A stretch of 64,000 nt of DNA from Himantopus leucocephalus. Its lineage: Eukaryota; Chordata; Aves; Charadriiformes; Recurvirostridae. The notes under the pieces are model-generated. The model saw nothing but the letters and a program-made list of their open reading frames with translations, was not told where the DNA came from and ran no database searches. A program made the translations under genes and the position numbers. Positions within the stretch are counted from its first letter, which is position 1. Each line of letters starts with the position of its first letter. The stretch lies in contig RSEF01000001.1 in assembly GCA_003993805.1 (NCBI GenBank), positions 77,594,664 through 77,658,663 on the forward strand, given 5' to 3'. Positions 1-12,710 of this stretch are shown here, in pieces.

Positions 1-564
1 TAAAAAGCTGACTTTTACCTCACCACTGTCATTTATTAGGATGTAACACAAGGCAGGAGAAGGGAGGAATTCTTAAGCCTACATGGTGACCAGCACCATC
101 CAGCCAGTTTTCCTCACTCCCACTGCAAAATGTTATCCCCGTTACAACTAAGTATATGTATAGCTTAATGCTAAAGTTTCCAAAGCTGTTCTTCCTTCTA
201 GAGAGATATGGGTACCTGGCTTCTGTTAAAAATGATGCCATTCGCTTCAGGTATCACAATCCTGCAGAACTCCTCAACTTTTCCTGAAGTTTTCATTTGG
301 TCTTTTATAAATTCAACATTTTTGCTCTTCAACAATAAATAAGATACTTTATTTACTATTAGCACTTTAAGACAGAAGTTTGAAAGCAGAGGGCTTATTC
401 TTTTTTTTCTTTTAAATAGCTTACACTGTAAAAACAAAGGACAGATACCAGAAAAATCGTTAAAGTTTTATTTTTATTTCTACTTTAACTTGCAATAGGT
501 GCTTTGCCTAAACTTTTTTCTTTTCTTTTTTTTTTAACTTTTATGTAGGACTCATTTTCTTTTT
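1..564. other. Unannotated A+T-rich sequence before the gap
   Basis: No gene, repeat family or RNA is recognised. The stretch holds T-rich runs, the last directly before the gap. Short open frames on the minus strand have no recognisable protein signature. Confidence 0.6.
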
Positions 565-664
565 NNNNNNNNNNNNNNNNNNNNNNNNNNNNNNNNNNNN
601 NNNNNNNNNNNNNNNNNNNNNNNNNNNNNNNNNNNNNNNNNNNNNNNNNNNNNNNNNNNNNNNN
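565..664. other. Assembly gap of 100 N
   Basis: There are exactly 100 consecutive N between a T-rich run and ordinary sequence. A round 100 is the usual placeholder for a gap of unknown size, so the true distance is unknown and nothing should be inferred across it. A second, single N lies at 23266 inside an A-rich run and is an isolated ambiguous base. Confidence 0.98.
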
Positions 665-2819
665 TTTCCTTGACCTTCAACATCTCAAACTACAAAGAGA
701 GGACTTTCTCTAACGCTGTTTGAATATACTGTATGTTTCTTTTAAGGAGCCTTCCACTGATTTTTATCCTTCAGGGATCAATGGTTCCTTCAATTCCATA
801 ATCTGACAAGCTATAGTAAAAGCAAAAGGCTCCCACTTCTAGAGCCATAAGTGTTAACGTGAGATGGCAACGGATGTATTTTCACACTGAACTCACAACA
901 GACTAAGGAGAGCTTTAAAGTATCTTAGCCTAAGTCTCTCTCTTTGGGAGGAATGAGATACGGGAGGAACTTTAGTATTATTCTTAATCCGTATTACAAA
1001 AGCACCTAACAGCCTCTACTGAGTTCAGGGCCCCATTAAAAGGAAGGATGGATAAAGATGGTTCAAATGTGCGTTCATTTCAGCATAACCTACGCATGCC
1101 TTTGCTTTCTGGCAGTCTGGCTGTTTTCCACAAAACTCTTGTTAAGTTTGGAAAGGGGGAAAAAAAAAGAAAATGGAAATTCTGATTCACTATTAAATTA
1201 AGCACTGCTCATTTAGCTGCTACAGTTACTTGGAAGAAACAAAATTCATTGCTGTAATGTTAACATGTAGTTAGCTGATACCCAAGGGACTTTTTGATCC
1301 AACTCATCTACATATCACTTCATACTTCTTGGAATGACTTCTTCCCCAATGTCTCCCTGTGGTCCTTTGCACAGAGTAAGAATACTCCATCACATACTAT
1401 ATGGAGAGTTAACTTTCTTAAATTCTTCAGTACTGCTCACTTTTTCTCACTGACATCCAAATGCCTTGACAGGATGCCGACCATTTCTAGAGATCGAGAA
1501 ACCAGTTGGGAGGTCTACCTGGAGGACCATCCCACACAGGTAAAGGAGGCATAGATCAGCCAGCTGAGGTGGGGAGGACAAGGAAGCTGCTCTTCAACAA
1601 TGGTCCTCCTACAAAGGAGGCTCAGAAACCTGGTTGGTGAGTCTCTGGGTAGTGCTCCCTGAGGAGAGCAGCCATTGGCAGCAGTAGCTCACTTTAAGTT
1701 TCCAAGCATGCAAGTGAGGGAGGTGGAGCTGGACCGCTGCTCATGCCTTGCTCTGACACTGTTGTACTGCTTCTAGAGCATACTAACTTACAAAATCAGA
1801 GGGGCATGAGAGGCACATTGACAATTTAACAGCCCTTTGATATACACTAGTGCTCACACTGGGACAGCACAACTGAGGTAATGCTGTCACCAATTCAAAT
1901 TTGTTAGAGTTGATGCTGTAGTAGAAAAAATACTAACTAGGGTTTAATGTAAAATGGTTAAATGGGATTCAGAAGGAAGAAGATAATGGCATATATTTGC
2001 AATGTCATACATTTATGCCCATTTTCTCTAGAAAACAACAACATATTGCAGCCAGATTGTGACAGGTTTAATTTACATATATGATTCTAGGTCCTGTCTT
2101 TAGTACTTGAACTATATGAGGACTCCAGGCACTCCAGTTTCTACTTCTAGCATCAAGGTATATGAAAGCCTTTGGCTGAGAGTGGGTAACAAGCAGCCCT
2201 GGCAAAAAAGAAAAAATGTGCGACCAGTAGACCCTCTATATTTCCTTACCTTAAGAAAGAATTGCACTACCTTCCTGTCTATCTCCTGTGAATATAAAGG
2301 CACTGCTCTTGACTTCTTTGACCTTTCTTGATATGTTATCACTGTTTCAAGAGCATCATCCTCTGCTGCAGCCAGGGCTTTGACATTCCAGCTCACTTCA
2401 AGTCTGCCGTTGAGATCTTCTTCCCACTGTTATTTTGAATCAAAGCATTTCTGAGCTATGGTTTATATGACACACCCAAACTGTATTGCTCTGAAAAATA
2501 TAGTTATCTTCTAGCAATCAAGTAGTCCTACTGAAATAAAGGAAGGTAAGAGACTGAGTCAAAGCCCATTAAAGTCCCTGGAAATTTACTCCAAAGAGTT
2601 TTGCATCAGGCTTTTGACATACTTCATCTTCTATACATTGTCTGAGACTCTAACAAAGATATTTACGACCAATTACTAACAGTAACGATTGTAGAGGTTA
2701 CTGATGATCTATAGACTGCAGTGGGACAATCACTGCAATAAGACATTCTTCTCTTCTCATTGCAGATGTCTGGGTAGTATTGTTACATTGCTACTGTTAA
2801 AGTGGTTGTGCAAGTGATT
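665..2819. other. Unannotated non-coding sequence
   Basis: No coding exon, RNA gene or recognisable repeat is seen. The open frames at 1294-1554 and 2107-2396 are short, overlap on opposite strands and carry no domain I recognise. Confidence 0.55.
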
Positions 2820-2950
2820 TCTCTTAATAATCTAATAAGCGCTTTGGGATCTTTCAGAATAAATGGATTTCTAGAGCACATGCATTACTCTTATTATTAC
2901 TTATCTGCCTGAGTACTGTCACCCAGAAATAGGGATTCTCTCCATTTATT
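2820..2950 (+). repeat. Decayed amniote interspersed repeat (3' tail type)
   Basis: The segment carries the wording AAGCGCTTTGGGATCTTT, then degenerate sequence and a TTATTATTACTTATCTG run followed by a GTACTGTCACCCAGA-like stretch. This resembles the tail shared by old SINE/LINE copies in reptile and bird genomes, where a GCGCTTTGAGATC block precedes a (TTA)n stretch. It is heavily mutated, and the boundaries and family assignment were made by eye. The copy at 9265-9450 appears to continue the same kind of element. Confidence 0.4.
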
Positions 2951-5900
2951 TGGTTTTGAAATAATATATAATCGGTTCAGCTATAGATCTCAATCATGTC
3001 ATGGGAAGTAAAGCAGTATCTGTTATAATGTATTAGCCAAATATATTCAGACAAATGGATCCAACAACAGCTTACCACAGACAACAGATTTCTCTAGTCC
3101 TTCAGGAATGTAGGGACGTGGGTTGTTTTTAATGTTGTTGATGTTGTTTTTATAAATAAGCACCTGGTCTCATATACAAAATATGGGGATAATTCCTCTG
3201 TCTCATTTGCACAGGCAGTTACCCACTCTCTTTATATACTCACCTGTTCGGACATTGGATGCAATTTCACACATCCCTTCCCTAAAATGCGGCCTACATT
3301 AAACACATTTTCCCAAAACTATTATTATCGCCTATGTGTAGTTAACTGAAAACAGAGCAGCTAGTTTGAGTATAATTATTCATAATTTGTTGAGCACTGA
3401 TAGCATCCATCATTCTTCTGTCAGGAGAAAACTTGATTCTTACACCAAAAAGCTTATCAACAAAATCAAGGAAATTTATAATTGATACTAAAAATACAAG
3501 TACAACATAACCCCCAATTATACCTGAGCTGAATTTTGACTGATATTTGGCTTAATTTCCTAATTTAGGCCAAACAAGTCCCATATGCCAGAGAAATTCA
3601 AATTTAGATCCTGACTTTGCAAATCTAGTTTGCAACGGTATTTAAAATATGTGAAGCCTAGGAGTTTCAGAGAGGGGGACAGTAGTCTTTCAAGATAACT
3701 ACATGTTCAGTGCCTGCTGAAAATTCTGAGATAACAGAGCTGCTTTTTTTCCCCCTTGTTTTAAAAAGCAGAGGTAAAGATGATGCAAATATACAGTCTT
3801 ACTTTTATCTGCACTCATGTTTCTATATCTATACAACTACCTAATATTTTATATTCCTGTTGTAAGCCATGTAGAGATTTTTTTGTGGGGGCTTGCATAG
3901 TTCTGGCCACAGAGAAGTCTTCACCGATGACTTGGACTTGCAAGCACTGCCCCAATGCAGATAAACACAGAGAGAGAAGAGAGAGTTGCAAATGCAAAGG
4001 GCAACAGGGAAAGAAGTCCAGTAAAAAAAAGACTCTTCAGGTTTAGTCTAATTTTTTAGTAGAGTCCAAGGTTTCTCTTCTCTTTTCTGGTTTGGTACTT
4101 TAGTCGATTCAGGAATGCCAAAGGATGCAAAAAGTATATATAATGCCGGTATATAGCAAGGAATATGATACAACATAAAGCATTAGCATTCCCCGAATGA
4201 TGCACCAGTAGTTAGGTATGGGTGTTCCTTCGAACTTGGGAAGAGTATTTGTGTTGATCTTGACTCTACTTCTTTGTGTTGGTTATTTGCAAGCAGACAC
4301 ATAAATAATATTTGTTGTCCTGGTTGCCCAGTAAACTGCTATTCTTAGTGGCTTAAATTGTCCTTCAGCTGAGGACCAGTTGCCCTGCAGTTGATGCGGC
4401 GTGACTCGCAGCTCCTGTGAGCCCTCTGTGTACTATTCAGTAGACCTTACACAGTGTCACTCACCTTGCTCTGGGTCTCTGGCCTCGACAGCAGTTTCTG
4501 CCTGGATAAACACTCACATCCACATCATCTGGTATTCCTATGGAAAAAAGTGCCATTACTTTACAGCCTTGTTTTCCTGGTTGAAAATGTATTTATCCGG
4601 GTAGAACCAATTCCATCCAAACTAAGGAACCAATTAAGAACCAATGAGCCAACGCTAAATGAGGGAAAACCAGCAATAATAAGGAAAAGGGACTGTGGGA
4701 AGAAAACCTTGCTTAGCTGTGGTACAAATACGCTGGCCCTGCTTCCTTACCGAGAGTGGATCTGGCACGTATTTGTATAGCAGCAAAGAGCAGTGGTGAC
4801 ACATACACAGCTGTGGGTTTCTCATGCCCATTTTTTGTATGCACATATTTACTAGGCTACTGCTTTTCTAACGATTAATGAATAACAAAACGAATCTCTT
4901 TGCATGAGACCATATAGACAAAGATTAGCAGCATCTAACCTACCACAGGAGAAAATAGAAAAGATTATGTTCAATTACAGAGTTAATCTAAAAAGCCAGG
5001 AAAGTCTCCTTCACTTCAGGGAGGAAACAAACAAAGTTCTCATCAAATTCACAGTCTCTGGAGATTGAAATATCTTTCCAAAAGCATATCTAACTTTTTG
5101 GTTTTTAAATACTTACACCTTTTACTCTTGTACTTGGTGTAAAAAGCTGAGATTTCGTCCTTTCAAACAAGCATCTTATGGAATGAGACAAGGGAAATTA
5201 ACAAACAAGGGAGCAAATACGTGAACGGAAGACAATACTCCCACTAAGACAAAAAGTCTATCTTCTCTTGGCACATCTATTTTTCAAAAGGCTTCTCATC
5301 TGTCTAAACCTCAGTTATTGGTATCAGCAAACAGTAGTTGTTGCCTTACCGACTGGTGAACCGACAAGTCTGTAAGGCACCCAAGTCCTCCTCCAACCTC
5401 CATCTTAACAAAATCTTAGTTAGATTATTAATAATGCCTAGGGATTCTGCACTAATCTTCATTCAGTCTTACAGAATTTAAATTCAATATGCAATTTATT
5501 GGAAAATAAGTTTGCAAGACGGTGCACAGTTTTCAGTTCATGTTTCAACTAAAAGGAGCAAGGAGCTAAAGGCAGAGGGTTAAAAATACATAATGTAGTC
5601 GGTCTCTCTTTTGCACAACTAAAGTGTGAGAATTTAAGACAGCTGTTAGCAGTCACCAACACTTTTACGAGCAAGCCTTGTGGGCTCTAACTCTTGAATA
5701 ACCAAGAAAGTACAGGGATTGGGTTTCGGTATCATTTGCTCAGTTCCATGGGCTAGAAGGAATGGTTTCTTGATGCCGAGAGATTTTCTATGTATTGCTC
5801 TGGAGTATCTGCTTTTGAAACTGGACAGGGCTTAGAAACATCAATAAAATATGAAATAGATTTTTTTTTCCCTCCTCTTTAATTCTACACCACCACCTCT

Positions 5901-7339
5901 CCCCAATGCATCCTTCGGGTTTTAGGTGAAGGGTTGAGTCATGTCCCCTCCATCAACACTTTCGTAGATTTGTTTTCATGCTTCTGCAAACCATATCTCT
6001 TTGTATTGCACAAGAAATCAATCACAGTGTTGGGAGAGCTGAAAATATGCCCCTCCTCAAAAGAAAGAACTGTATGGCTGGAATGTAATTATACTGAGAA
6101 AGCTGTTCTGGGTGGACAAAGCTAACCAGATCACTTAAGAGTGTGACAAAATGCTAAATTGATCTGAGCTGCCTAGAGACAGTTTAAAATTTCTTCTTGG
6201 GATGTTCTGTTTTAAGACCTTATTACTGTAACTTCTCAGTGACTATATGTCACGATCATGAGTTACTCCATTTCAATGTGTATTTATTTTCTGTTAATGT
6301 TATAACTTAGGAAATTCAAAAGGATGGAAAGGGTACTTGGTTCTATCCCTAAATGTCAACCATGTAAGTGCTTTGACTTTTATTTTCTATTTGCTTTGGT
6401 CAGTGTAAATTTCTATGGGTTTTGCTGGTTGGGGGAAGGGGATTTGGAGATGTGCAGTTCTTGGTTATTAATATTTGACTTTGTTAGTGCTATCTGTTTA
6501 CCGTATGGCTTCTGGAAAAAGATAGGAAATATTAGCTGGTGAGTCCTTAAAATGCATGATGTGTGGGCACACTCCTTGTGTCTGCACATTCTTTGCACTG
6601 CTGCTTCATTTAGCCTGTGAACTGCCATTCAGGGGTTTTGATATTGTTTTTTGATACTGCTTTGCTTTTACTTCATTATTTCCACTCTTTTTACTTTTAA
6701 TACATTTGGATGGTCGGTCAAGTTTGACTGAGTGAATTCTATGTGCTTTGTTCAGGCTGCTTTTTTGCCATATTTCTGGAATAGAAAATACAAAGTCTGT
6801 TTTTAGCCTCCGTTTACATTCACAAGGCTGGATCCTGCACATAAATGAGTTTTTATACAAATGCCTGGGATTTTATACAAATCCCATTCCCCTTTTGCTC
6901 AGAACAAGTTACAAGACAGCTGCCTCCTAAAGCAGAAAGAGCTGTTGTTAAGAAAGCCATAATAGGCCAGACTTAAGATCCTTAGCAGCGCTCCTTTATT
7001 TTGGGGCTTCTTGTGCCAAAGGCTGAGCGGGGACTGAAAGAAAATATCAAATATCCACTAATATCAAGGGCCTGGTACTCATACTTGGCAGGGTATGAAA
7101 TTTGTTTCTGTAGGAAATCACCTTATTTTAAAGAAAATTGAAGCTGTGTGAAGGCTTTTTTTTCTTTTCTTTTCCCCAAACTGTACATGAAAACTTTTGG
7201 GGGTTGGAGCTAATGGCATATTGTACTGTGAAAAATTAGTTTATGCTCAAATGCCTTTTGCAGTCACAAAACTATTCTTCACCTCTTCTTGCATGAAGAG
7301 CCAAGAGTCAGAAGGAGCTTCTCCTCTGGGTTTCTTGCT
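2951..7339. other. Unannotated non-coding sequence, 4.4 kb
   Basis: No gene or RNA is supported. A weak MIR-like phrase occurs near 3170-3200 but is too short to call. All open frames are below 110 codons and unrecognised. T-rich and A-rich short runs are scattered through the interval. Confidence 0.55.
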
Positions 7340-7752
7340 GAGACCATTTAGCCTTTCCAAAGCTGGATTCGGGTCCCGACTGATGGAGCAGGACTGTCAC
7401 TGCCCGGGTGCCGTCCCGCAGCTTGTTTTCAAACAAGCCATTTTTCTTGTTTATTCTACCTTTATTTTCCCCTCTAAAAAGTGACTGAAAGAGAAGAGGA
7501 CGTCGATGTCTGTTAGATTCCCTGAAACTGCCTGAAATGCTGCTGTGACTTTCGCCGTTTCATTGCTGCTAAGGATATTGCGCAGCGCGGTGTGCAGTTG
7601 TGCTGGCAAGCCACTGGGTGTCAGCAGGACTGTAAAGGCAGAGCAGCCACACTGGCTTTCCCCTCTCCATAAAATGCCTCGATTCACACTACGTTTATAA
7701 CAACGCGGAAAAGCAAATACTGGGAAGAACTTTGTCACCCTCCAAAACGAAT
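7340..7752. other. Local CpG-rich patch
   Basis: I count 17 CpG dinucleotides between about 7367 and 7752, including ACGTCG, TCGCCG, GCGCAGCGCGG and ACGCGG. Flanking sequence has almost none over comparable spans. This is unusual for the window and could mark an unmethylated regulatory element, a relic of GC-biased conversion or a decayed exon. A 95-codon minus-strand frame (7451-7738) lies inside it but shows no family signature. There is no TATA box, splice pair or other sign that decides between these readings. Confidence 0.45.
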
Positions 7753-9264
7753 GGGCAAGTGGCCCCTACATAACTCAGCTCAGTATGAAAAATAAAACTT
7801 CCTTAGTCCTTCTTTTTCATCCACTGCCTTTGAGAGCTGATTTTCAGCCAGTTTTTTAAACCAGCTCAACCCGATGCCTCAGCCAGCTAGCAGGATGGCT
7901 CAAAATCAGAGCAAAATCATCATTGAAGTGCATGCTGGGGCATAACACGGTCTTTTTAGCACATCTGCGTTCCAGAGAGTAATGCAGAGTTTCATTATCC
8001 TTACCATTAAACTGTACCAAAGTTTTGCACAGCTTTCACTGGATTATTTTATATGCATTTCAATAGCAGCCACAGACCATGCTCTCCTCTATGTAAAGCC
8101 TGCTCTGTTCAACTGTCTGTTATACAGAATAATCCTTTGTTAATTTGGACCTCAAGCCCCCTAAACCTCAAGGACTCATCCTTCTTTGGGATCCCACAAA
8201 ACCAGCAAAATAACTTTGCCCTATACATCTTTTTAAGGTTTGCCTGTTTGCTGTTATTGGCACAATTGTCTGGCTGGTTGTGAGAAACAGAAACTGAGAG
8301 AGGCAACACACCCTGAATATCAAATTCAAAATAAACTCAACTGGTTTTGAAACACGAACGTTAATAACATCTTGTAGACATATTATGGTGAGTCCCAGTG
8401 CACGTCTTCTCTAAATCAGTAATGCCAACAGTAGAATGAAACAAGGAAGAAGAAGCCACTGACACGTCTGGTCCTTCTGAAGGAGGAGATGTATACACCA
8501 GGAAAATTTTTGATGATATATTTTCCCCTAGAGATTTCTAGACTCAGTACTGCAAGGTAACACCTGAGGATCAAAACCCTGCAAATTACAAAATGTCTTG
8601 AACTTTTGTGGTCTTCAGTGAGGATGAAGAGCACTCAGCTTCTTGCACAACTGGGTGTTCACCCCCATGCTTGTTCTCAACATATTTCTCTGTAAATAAA
8701 GCAGGGGTGCAGTGAGAGTGGACTCAGTCAATGGCTGCTGAGAAAACGCTCTCCCCCTTGAAAGGCACGGCTTTCATAATACCTGCAATGAAGTATTAGT
8801 TCATGTCTCACTCTGTGGAGTGGCCTGATTTAAATAACTATACTTTATTCAAAATGAACAGGAATGCACTGATTTACTCTCTCTTTTCCCTCTCCTCACC
8901 TTTCATTTGCCCTTTTAAGGTTCAGAAGGTCATTTTAATTCTACTCAGAATTACTTCTCTAAAAATGTTGGTAATTCTGACAAAAGCATCACACTTTACT
9001 GTAAAGGCACCCAGTGAGCAACACTATGAAGGTTACAGGAGAGCACCAGCTATAGCTCTGTTGTTTTCATTTGCATACAAATTGTCAGCCAGAAGCAAAC
9101 ATTTTCTAACACTCTGAGTTATATAAAACCAGCCTTTTGGACTGAATTTTATTTTTATCCATAAGAATTTCTAAAGAAATAACAATTTTTTTTAAAGCTG
9201 GGATCTGAACTCATTCAACATAATTTCTCCAAATGACAAATATTTTGAAATTGTTTTATAAGTT
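7753..9264. other. Unannotated non-coding sequence
   Basis: Nothing beyond short chance frames is seen. No convincing repeat or RNA structure was recognised. Confidence 0.55.
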
Positions 9265-9450
9265 CTTTGTAATACAGCAGCATTTGAAGACTAGCAATCA
9301 GAGATTAAGACCCTATTATGCCAGGTACTCTACAAATGAAGACAGTCTTTGGACCAGAATTGCAAAAATAGATTTATGACAAGCAAAAACCCAGACATAC
9401 GGGAAGACAGCAGGTGGGAAAGTGAGGAAAAAGTATAAGAAGTGGTTTTT
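9265..9450 (+). repeat. Ancient amniote interspersed repeat
   Basis: The order of phrases is diagnostic for a repeat common in turtle, crocodile and bird DNA: a TAATACAGCAGCA block, a CAATCAGAGATTAAGACCC block, then TATGCCAGGTACTCTACAAAT, then GAAGACAGTC. An A-rich portion with AGACAGCAGGTGGGAAAGTGAGGA follows. The corresponding consensus phrases, as I remember them, are GTATTACAGTAGCACC, GATCAGGGCCCC and TGTGCTAGGCGCTGTACAAA. Substitutions are numerous, so the insertion is old. Family name and exact ends need a repeat-library search. Confidence 0.6.
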
Positions 9451-12400
9451 TGCATAACAGACAGTTTATCACCTGTGCTGAAACTATCAGATGATAAAGT
9501 ACCATAAAGGAGATTTTAGAGGCACTGGAGGAGACTAAGATTTTACTTGGGAGCTTAATAGATATGTCTGTAAAACTTCCTTGGTTTCCTTCAGCCTGCA
9601 CATGAGAAACTATGAGCCACCCCTAACCATGAGCTTCACTTCTATATTTCTAACAATGAGAAGCAAACATTAATAGCGATTGACATGAAATAGCAGATAA
9701 CATAGAACAACCTGTGTTAAAACTTACCCGCTTTATCCCTCTCCAGTATACCATCACATTTACAAGAGCTTCACTTCTCACAACGGCTGTTCCGTGCTCT
9801 CCATGAGATAAGGTGAAATGGGATGTATCTGCCTCCTAAGCCACCTAGCACTCATTGTGGTGATGGACCCTGAACTCACCTGGGGCTGCTGAAACTTTTA
9901 TTTAGGGGATCAATAACACCTTGGTTCCATGCAAGGCAGGACGTTGTGGCTCCTGCCAAAGCTAGAAACCAAGAGCTTGTGCCCAGGGATGGAGGCAGTA
10001 GATATAAGGGTCTTGTGGCAGGAGGCTGGTTAAAAGTTTATGTGTTGACTATGTATTATGCAAGGTAATGACATTTTGTTACTGCTATTTTTCCCCAATA
10101 AAAGTTGGTTACATGTAAAGAAACTAAACAAAACTGTAGTATTGTACAAATGAGTTTTAAAATTATCAGCATTGTCTGTGATAAATGAAGGTCAGAAAAG
10201 TTTAATGTTGTATTGTATACTTGTAGTGGTAGTTCCAATAAAAATATCAGTGAAATACTAATTTAAGTGCTTCTTAAAAGCTTGCAGCATTTTGACACTG
10301 TACGTTTTATTTTCTTTGCTCTTGGACTGTGGAAGATTAGGCACACCTGCACCAAACAGATAAAAGTTTGCTCGGAGAGATTTTATTGTGGTTCTTTTTT
10401 CCGTTTGTTCTTCCTTCCTTCCAGAATAAAGACTAGGGATGAGATTCTCAGCTGGCATAAATTTGCAGAGCTCCCTAGTTAGGGAACAACGCTGTCCTGG
10501 TCTACAGATATTCAAAATAAGGCCTAGAAATCTGATGGGTGCTGGAAACCTGGACCCGTTGGATCTTTCTCAGCAATGTACGCATATATGCGCACTATTT
10601 CATTTTCCCACACTTTGAGGTTACCACGTTATTTCAACTTGATTATTGCTGCTATCCAATTCACCTAATTAATTATTTTCCTGTATGATATTTGTAAATT
10701 TTGTCCTCCTTGCCCCCATTGCTCCCAAAGACTTTCCTTTCAGTGTTGGTACGCTGACTTAAATTGATGACTTGATTTAAAGAGAAAACTTCTCTTATGT
10801 TTGATGGCCTACTGAGCTTAACAGTTGCAAGTGACTCACTGTGCAAAATGTGTGTGCGCGTATGCATGGGTGTGTCTGCATGTATGTAAAATCCAGGATC
10901 TAATTTAAAGCAATACATAACCTGAACATGCTCATTGGCTGACCTTGCAGCCATGTTAACATTTGACAGTTGGGAGAAACCAGTCATTAAAATAGACTTG
11001 TTATAGATTGCTCTGAAATTCTTCTTTAACCCAAAGATTGTCAGCTCTGAGCTGAGCCCCAGCAAACACCTCTTTATAGGCATCACATAATTGGCTGATC
11101 AAGTTTTCAAAATCAAAGGGTACCACCCAGATTTCACTTTGTGGAAGATGTGCCCTGTAACTTTGAGTGGGATCCATTTAACTAGTGGTAAATGTATCAG
11201 CTGCTGACATCTAGATCTGATGTAGCCACTTAGACTCCTTTTATATTCACTGGAGTGATTTTAGGATGCAAGGATTGGAAATGTCTCAAATAGGTCAGAT
11301 GAGTTATGAGCTAAATGTGCCTATTTCTCTTTATCGAGCAGAAAGGGCACTGAGGATGGCTGGCTGAGGTGTAAAAATTTATGCTGCGGCCGTCTAAGTC
11401 TAGGTGAGGTGAATCCTACACTCACTGTCTTAAATAAACTCGTCAAAATAACATTGAACGAGTGTCCTTAACACTGAACGTGAGCAAACTCACGGCTCTG
11501 AATAGCATCTGTGTTTGCTCAACTTTTCATTTCAAATTGAGCACTTCAGTACATCATCAGTTGAACAGAATAAAAGATTGGCTCTGCATAGGAGTGTATT
11601 TTGTAAAAACATTCTAGTACACTTGAAAAACAGAAATCTTAATTGTTGAGACCAAAAAATCCTCAATACATTCAGGTTACTATTCTCAAGACATGGTATG
11701 AGATGGAGGCGTTTTTCTGTAGATATTAGAGGGACTGGAAGGAAACAGATCCACTGAATCCACATGATGTGGCAATAAACTGTATGGACCTATCCTTTAA
11801 ATCTCATTCAAACAGCCCAGGAGAGAGGTCCTGTGGAGCTATGAACAGACTCGTGCTGAAGTAGGAAATCGCAAGGCAAAAGTATCTCTGAGTGATATGG
11901 ACCCCATTCTCTGCCCTGGGCATTTCTACATACATGAAGTGGAAGGTGCTACAAAATCAGAAAGGGTGCAGTCCTGCAAGCTGCTGTGGAAGGAATAATA
12001 AAAATTCAGATCTTTTGACTGGGGCACAACTCTCCAAGAGTACTATCGGTACGCAAACATCAGCATGTGAAAAGTACAACACAAATACCTGGCTCACAGA
12101 GTGAAAAGGCGTGTTATCTGGCTCTGAAGTGAATTCCTAGCTATGAAGATGTAAAGGGAGAGGGGAGGAGAAGGTCACTATGTAGTAAAAGACAAACATA
12201 TCTGACGCATGCAATCAAGCAGGGTCCGTAAATTAATTTTCAGCTCTAAAAATTGACTATCTCCTGGGGAAATTCTATTATCGAAAAACAAGATATATTC
12301 CAATTAGGAGAGAGGTCATATAGAGGGCAGGATAGAAAAGAGAAAAGGAAGAAGACAAAAAAAAAAACTTTACATATTAGTGCTCTAAAGGTATGAGCAT

Positions 12401-12599
12401 CACTAAATGGGATAAAGGGGAGGAGGCTTTTAGGAACCTTAATTTGGAATGCCCTTGATTTCTGTCATTTTAAGTCAAAGCCTGCATATTTTAACACAGT
12501 GGTGCCTTACAGGATTCCGGCACATTGTGTGTACTGCTACCTGCTGTGGATCTGGACCTTGGATCACTGCTCTGTCTCTCAGCATGACATGAAACACTA
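9451..12599. other. Unannotated non-coding sequence, 3.1 kb
   Basis: A degenerate TG/CA-rich stretch occurs near 10845-10887. The 137-codon minus-strand frame at 10673-11086 runs through it and is not supported as a gene. No RNA gene or confident repeat was seen. Confidence 0.55.
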
Positions 12600-12710
12600 A
12601 GGGGTACATTTTCAAAGCAATAAGTGGGGATTTCACTGCGTGATTCCCACTGAAGTCAATGTAAGATATGTAGCTGAAGCCCTGTGGAATGATTTGAATA
12701 TTTCCCTTAC
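12600..12710. repeat. Remnant of a palindromic amniote repeat
   Basis: The stretch contains TACATTTTCAAAGCA, then TGATTCCCACTGAAGTCAATG. The combination TTTTCAAA(A)GC plus CCCA(C/T)TGAAGTCAATG is typical of old palindromic non-autonomous elements seen throughout reptile and bird genomes. Only one arm is readable, so orientation and family are left open. Confidence 0.4.

Noticed and set aside
10673..11086. 137-codon minus-strand open frame
   Set aside because: No domain or homology recognised. Part of it is a translation of a degenerate TG/CA repeat, and the composition is like the flanks.
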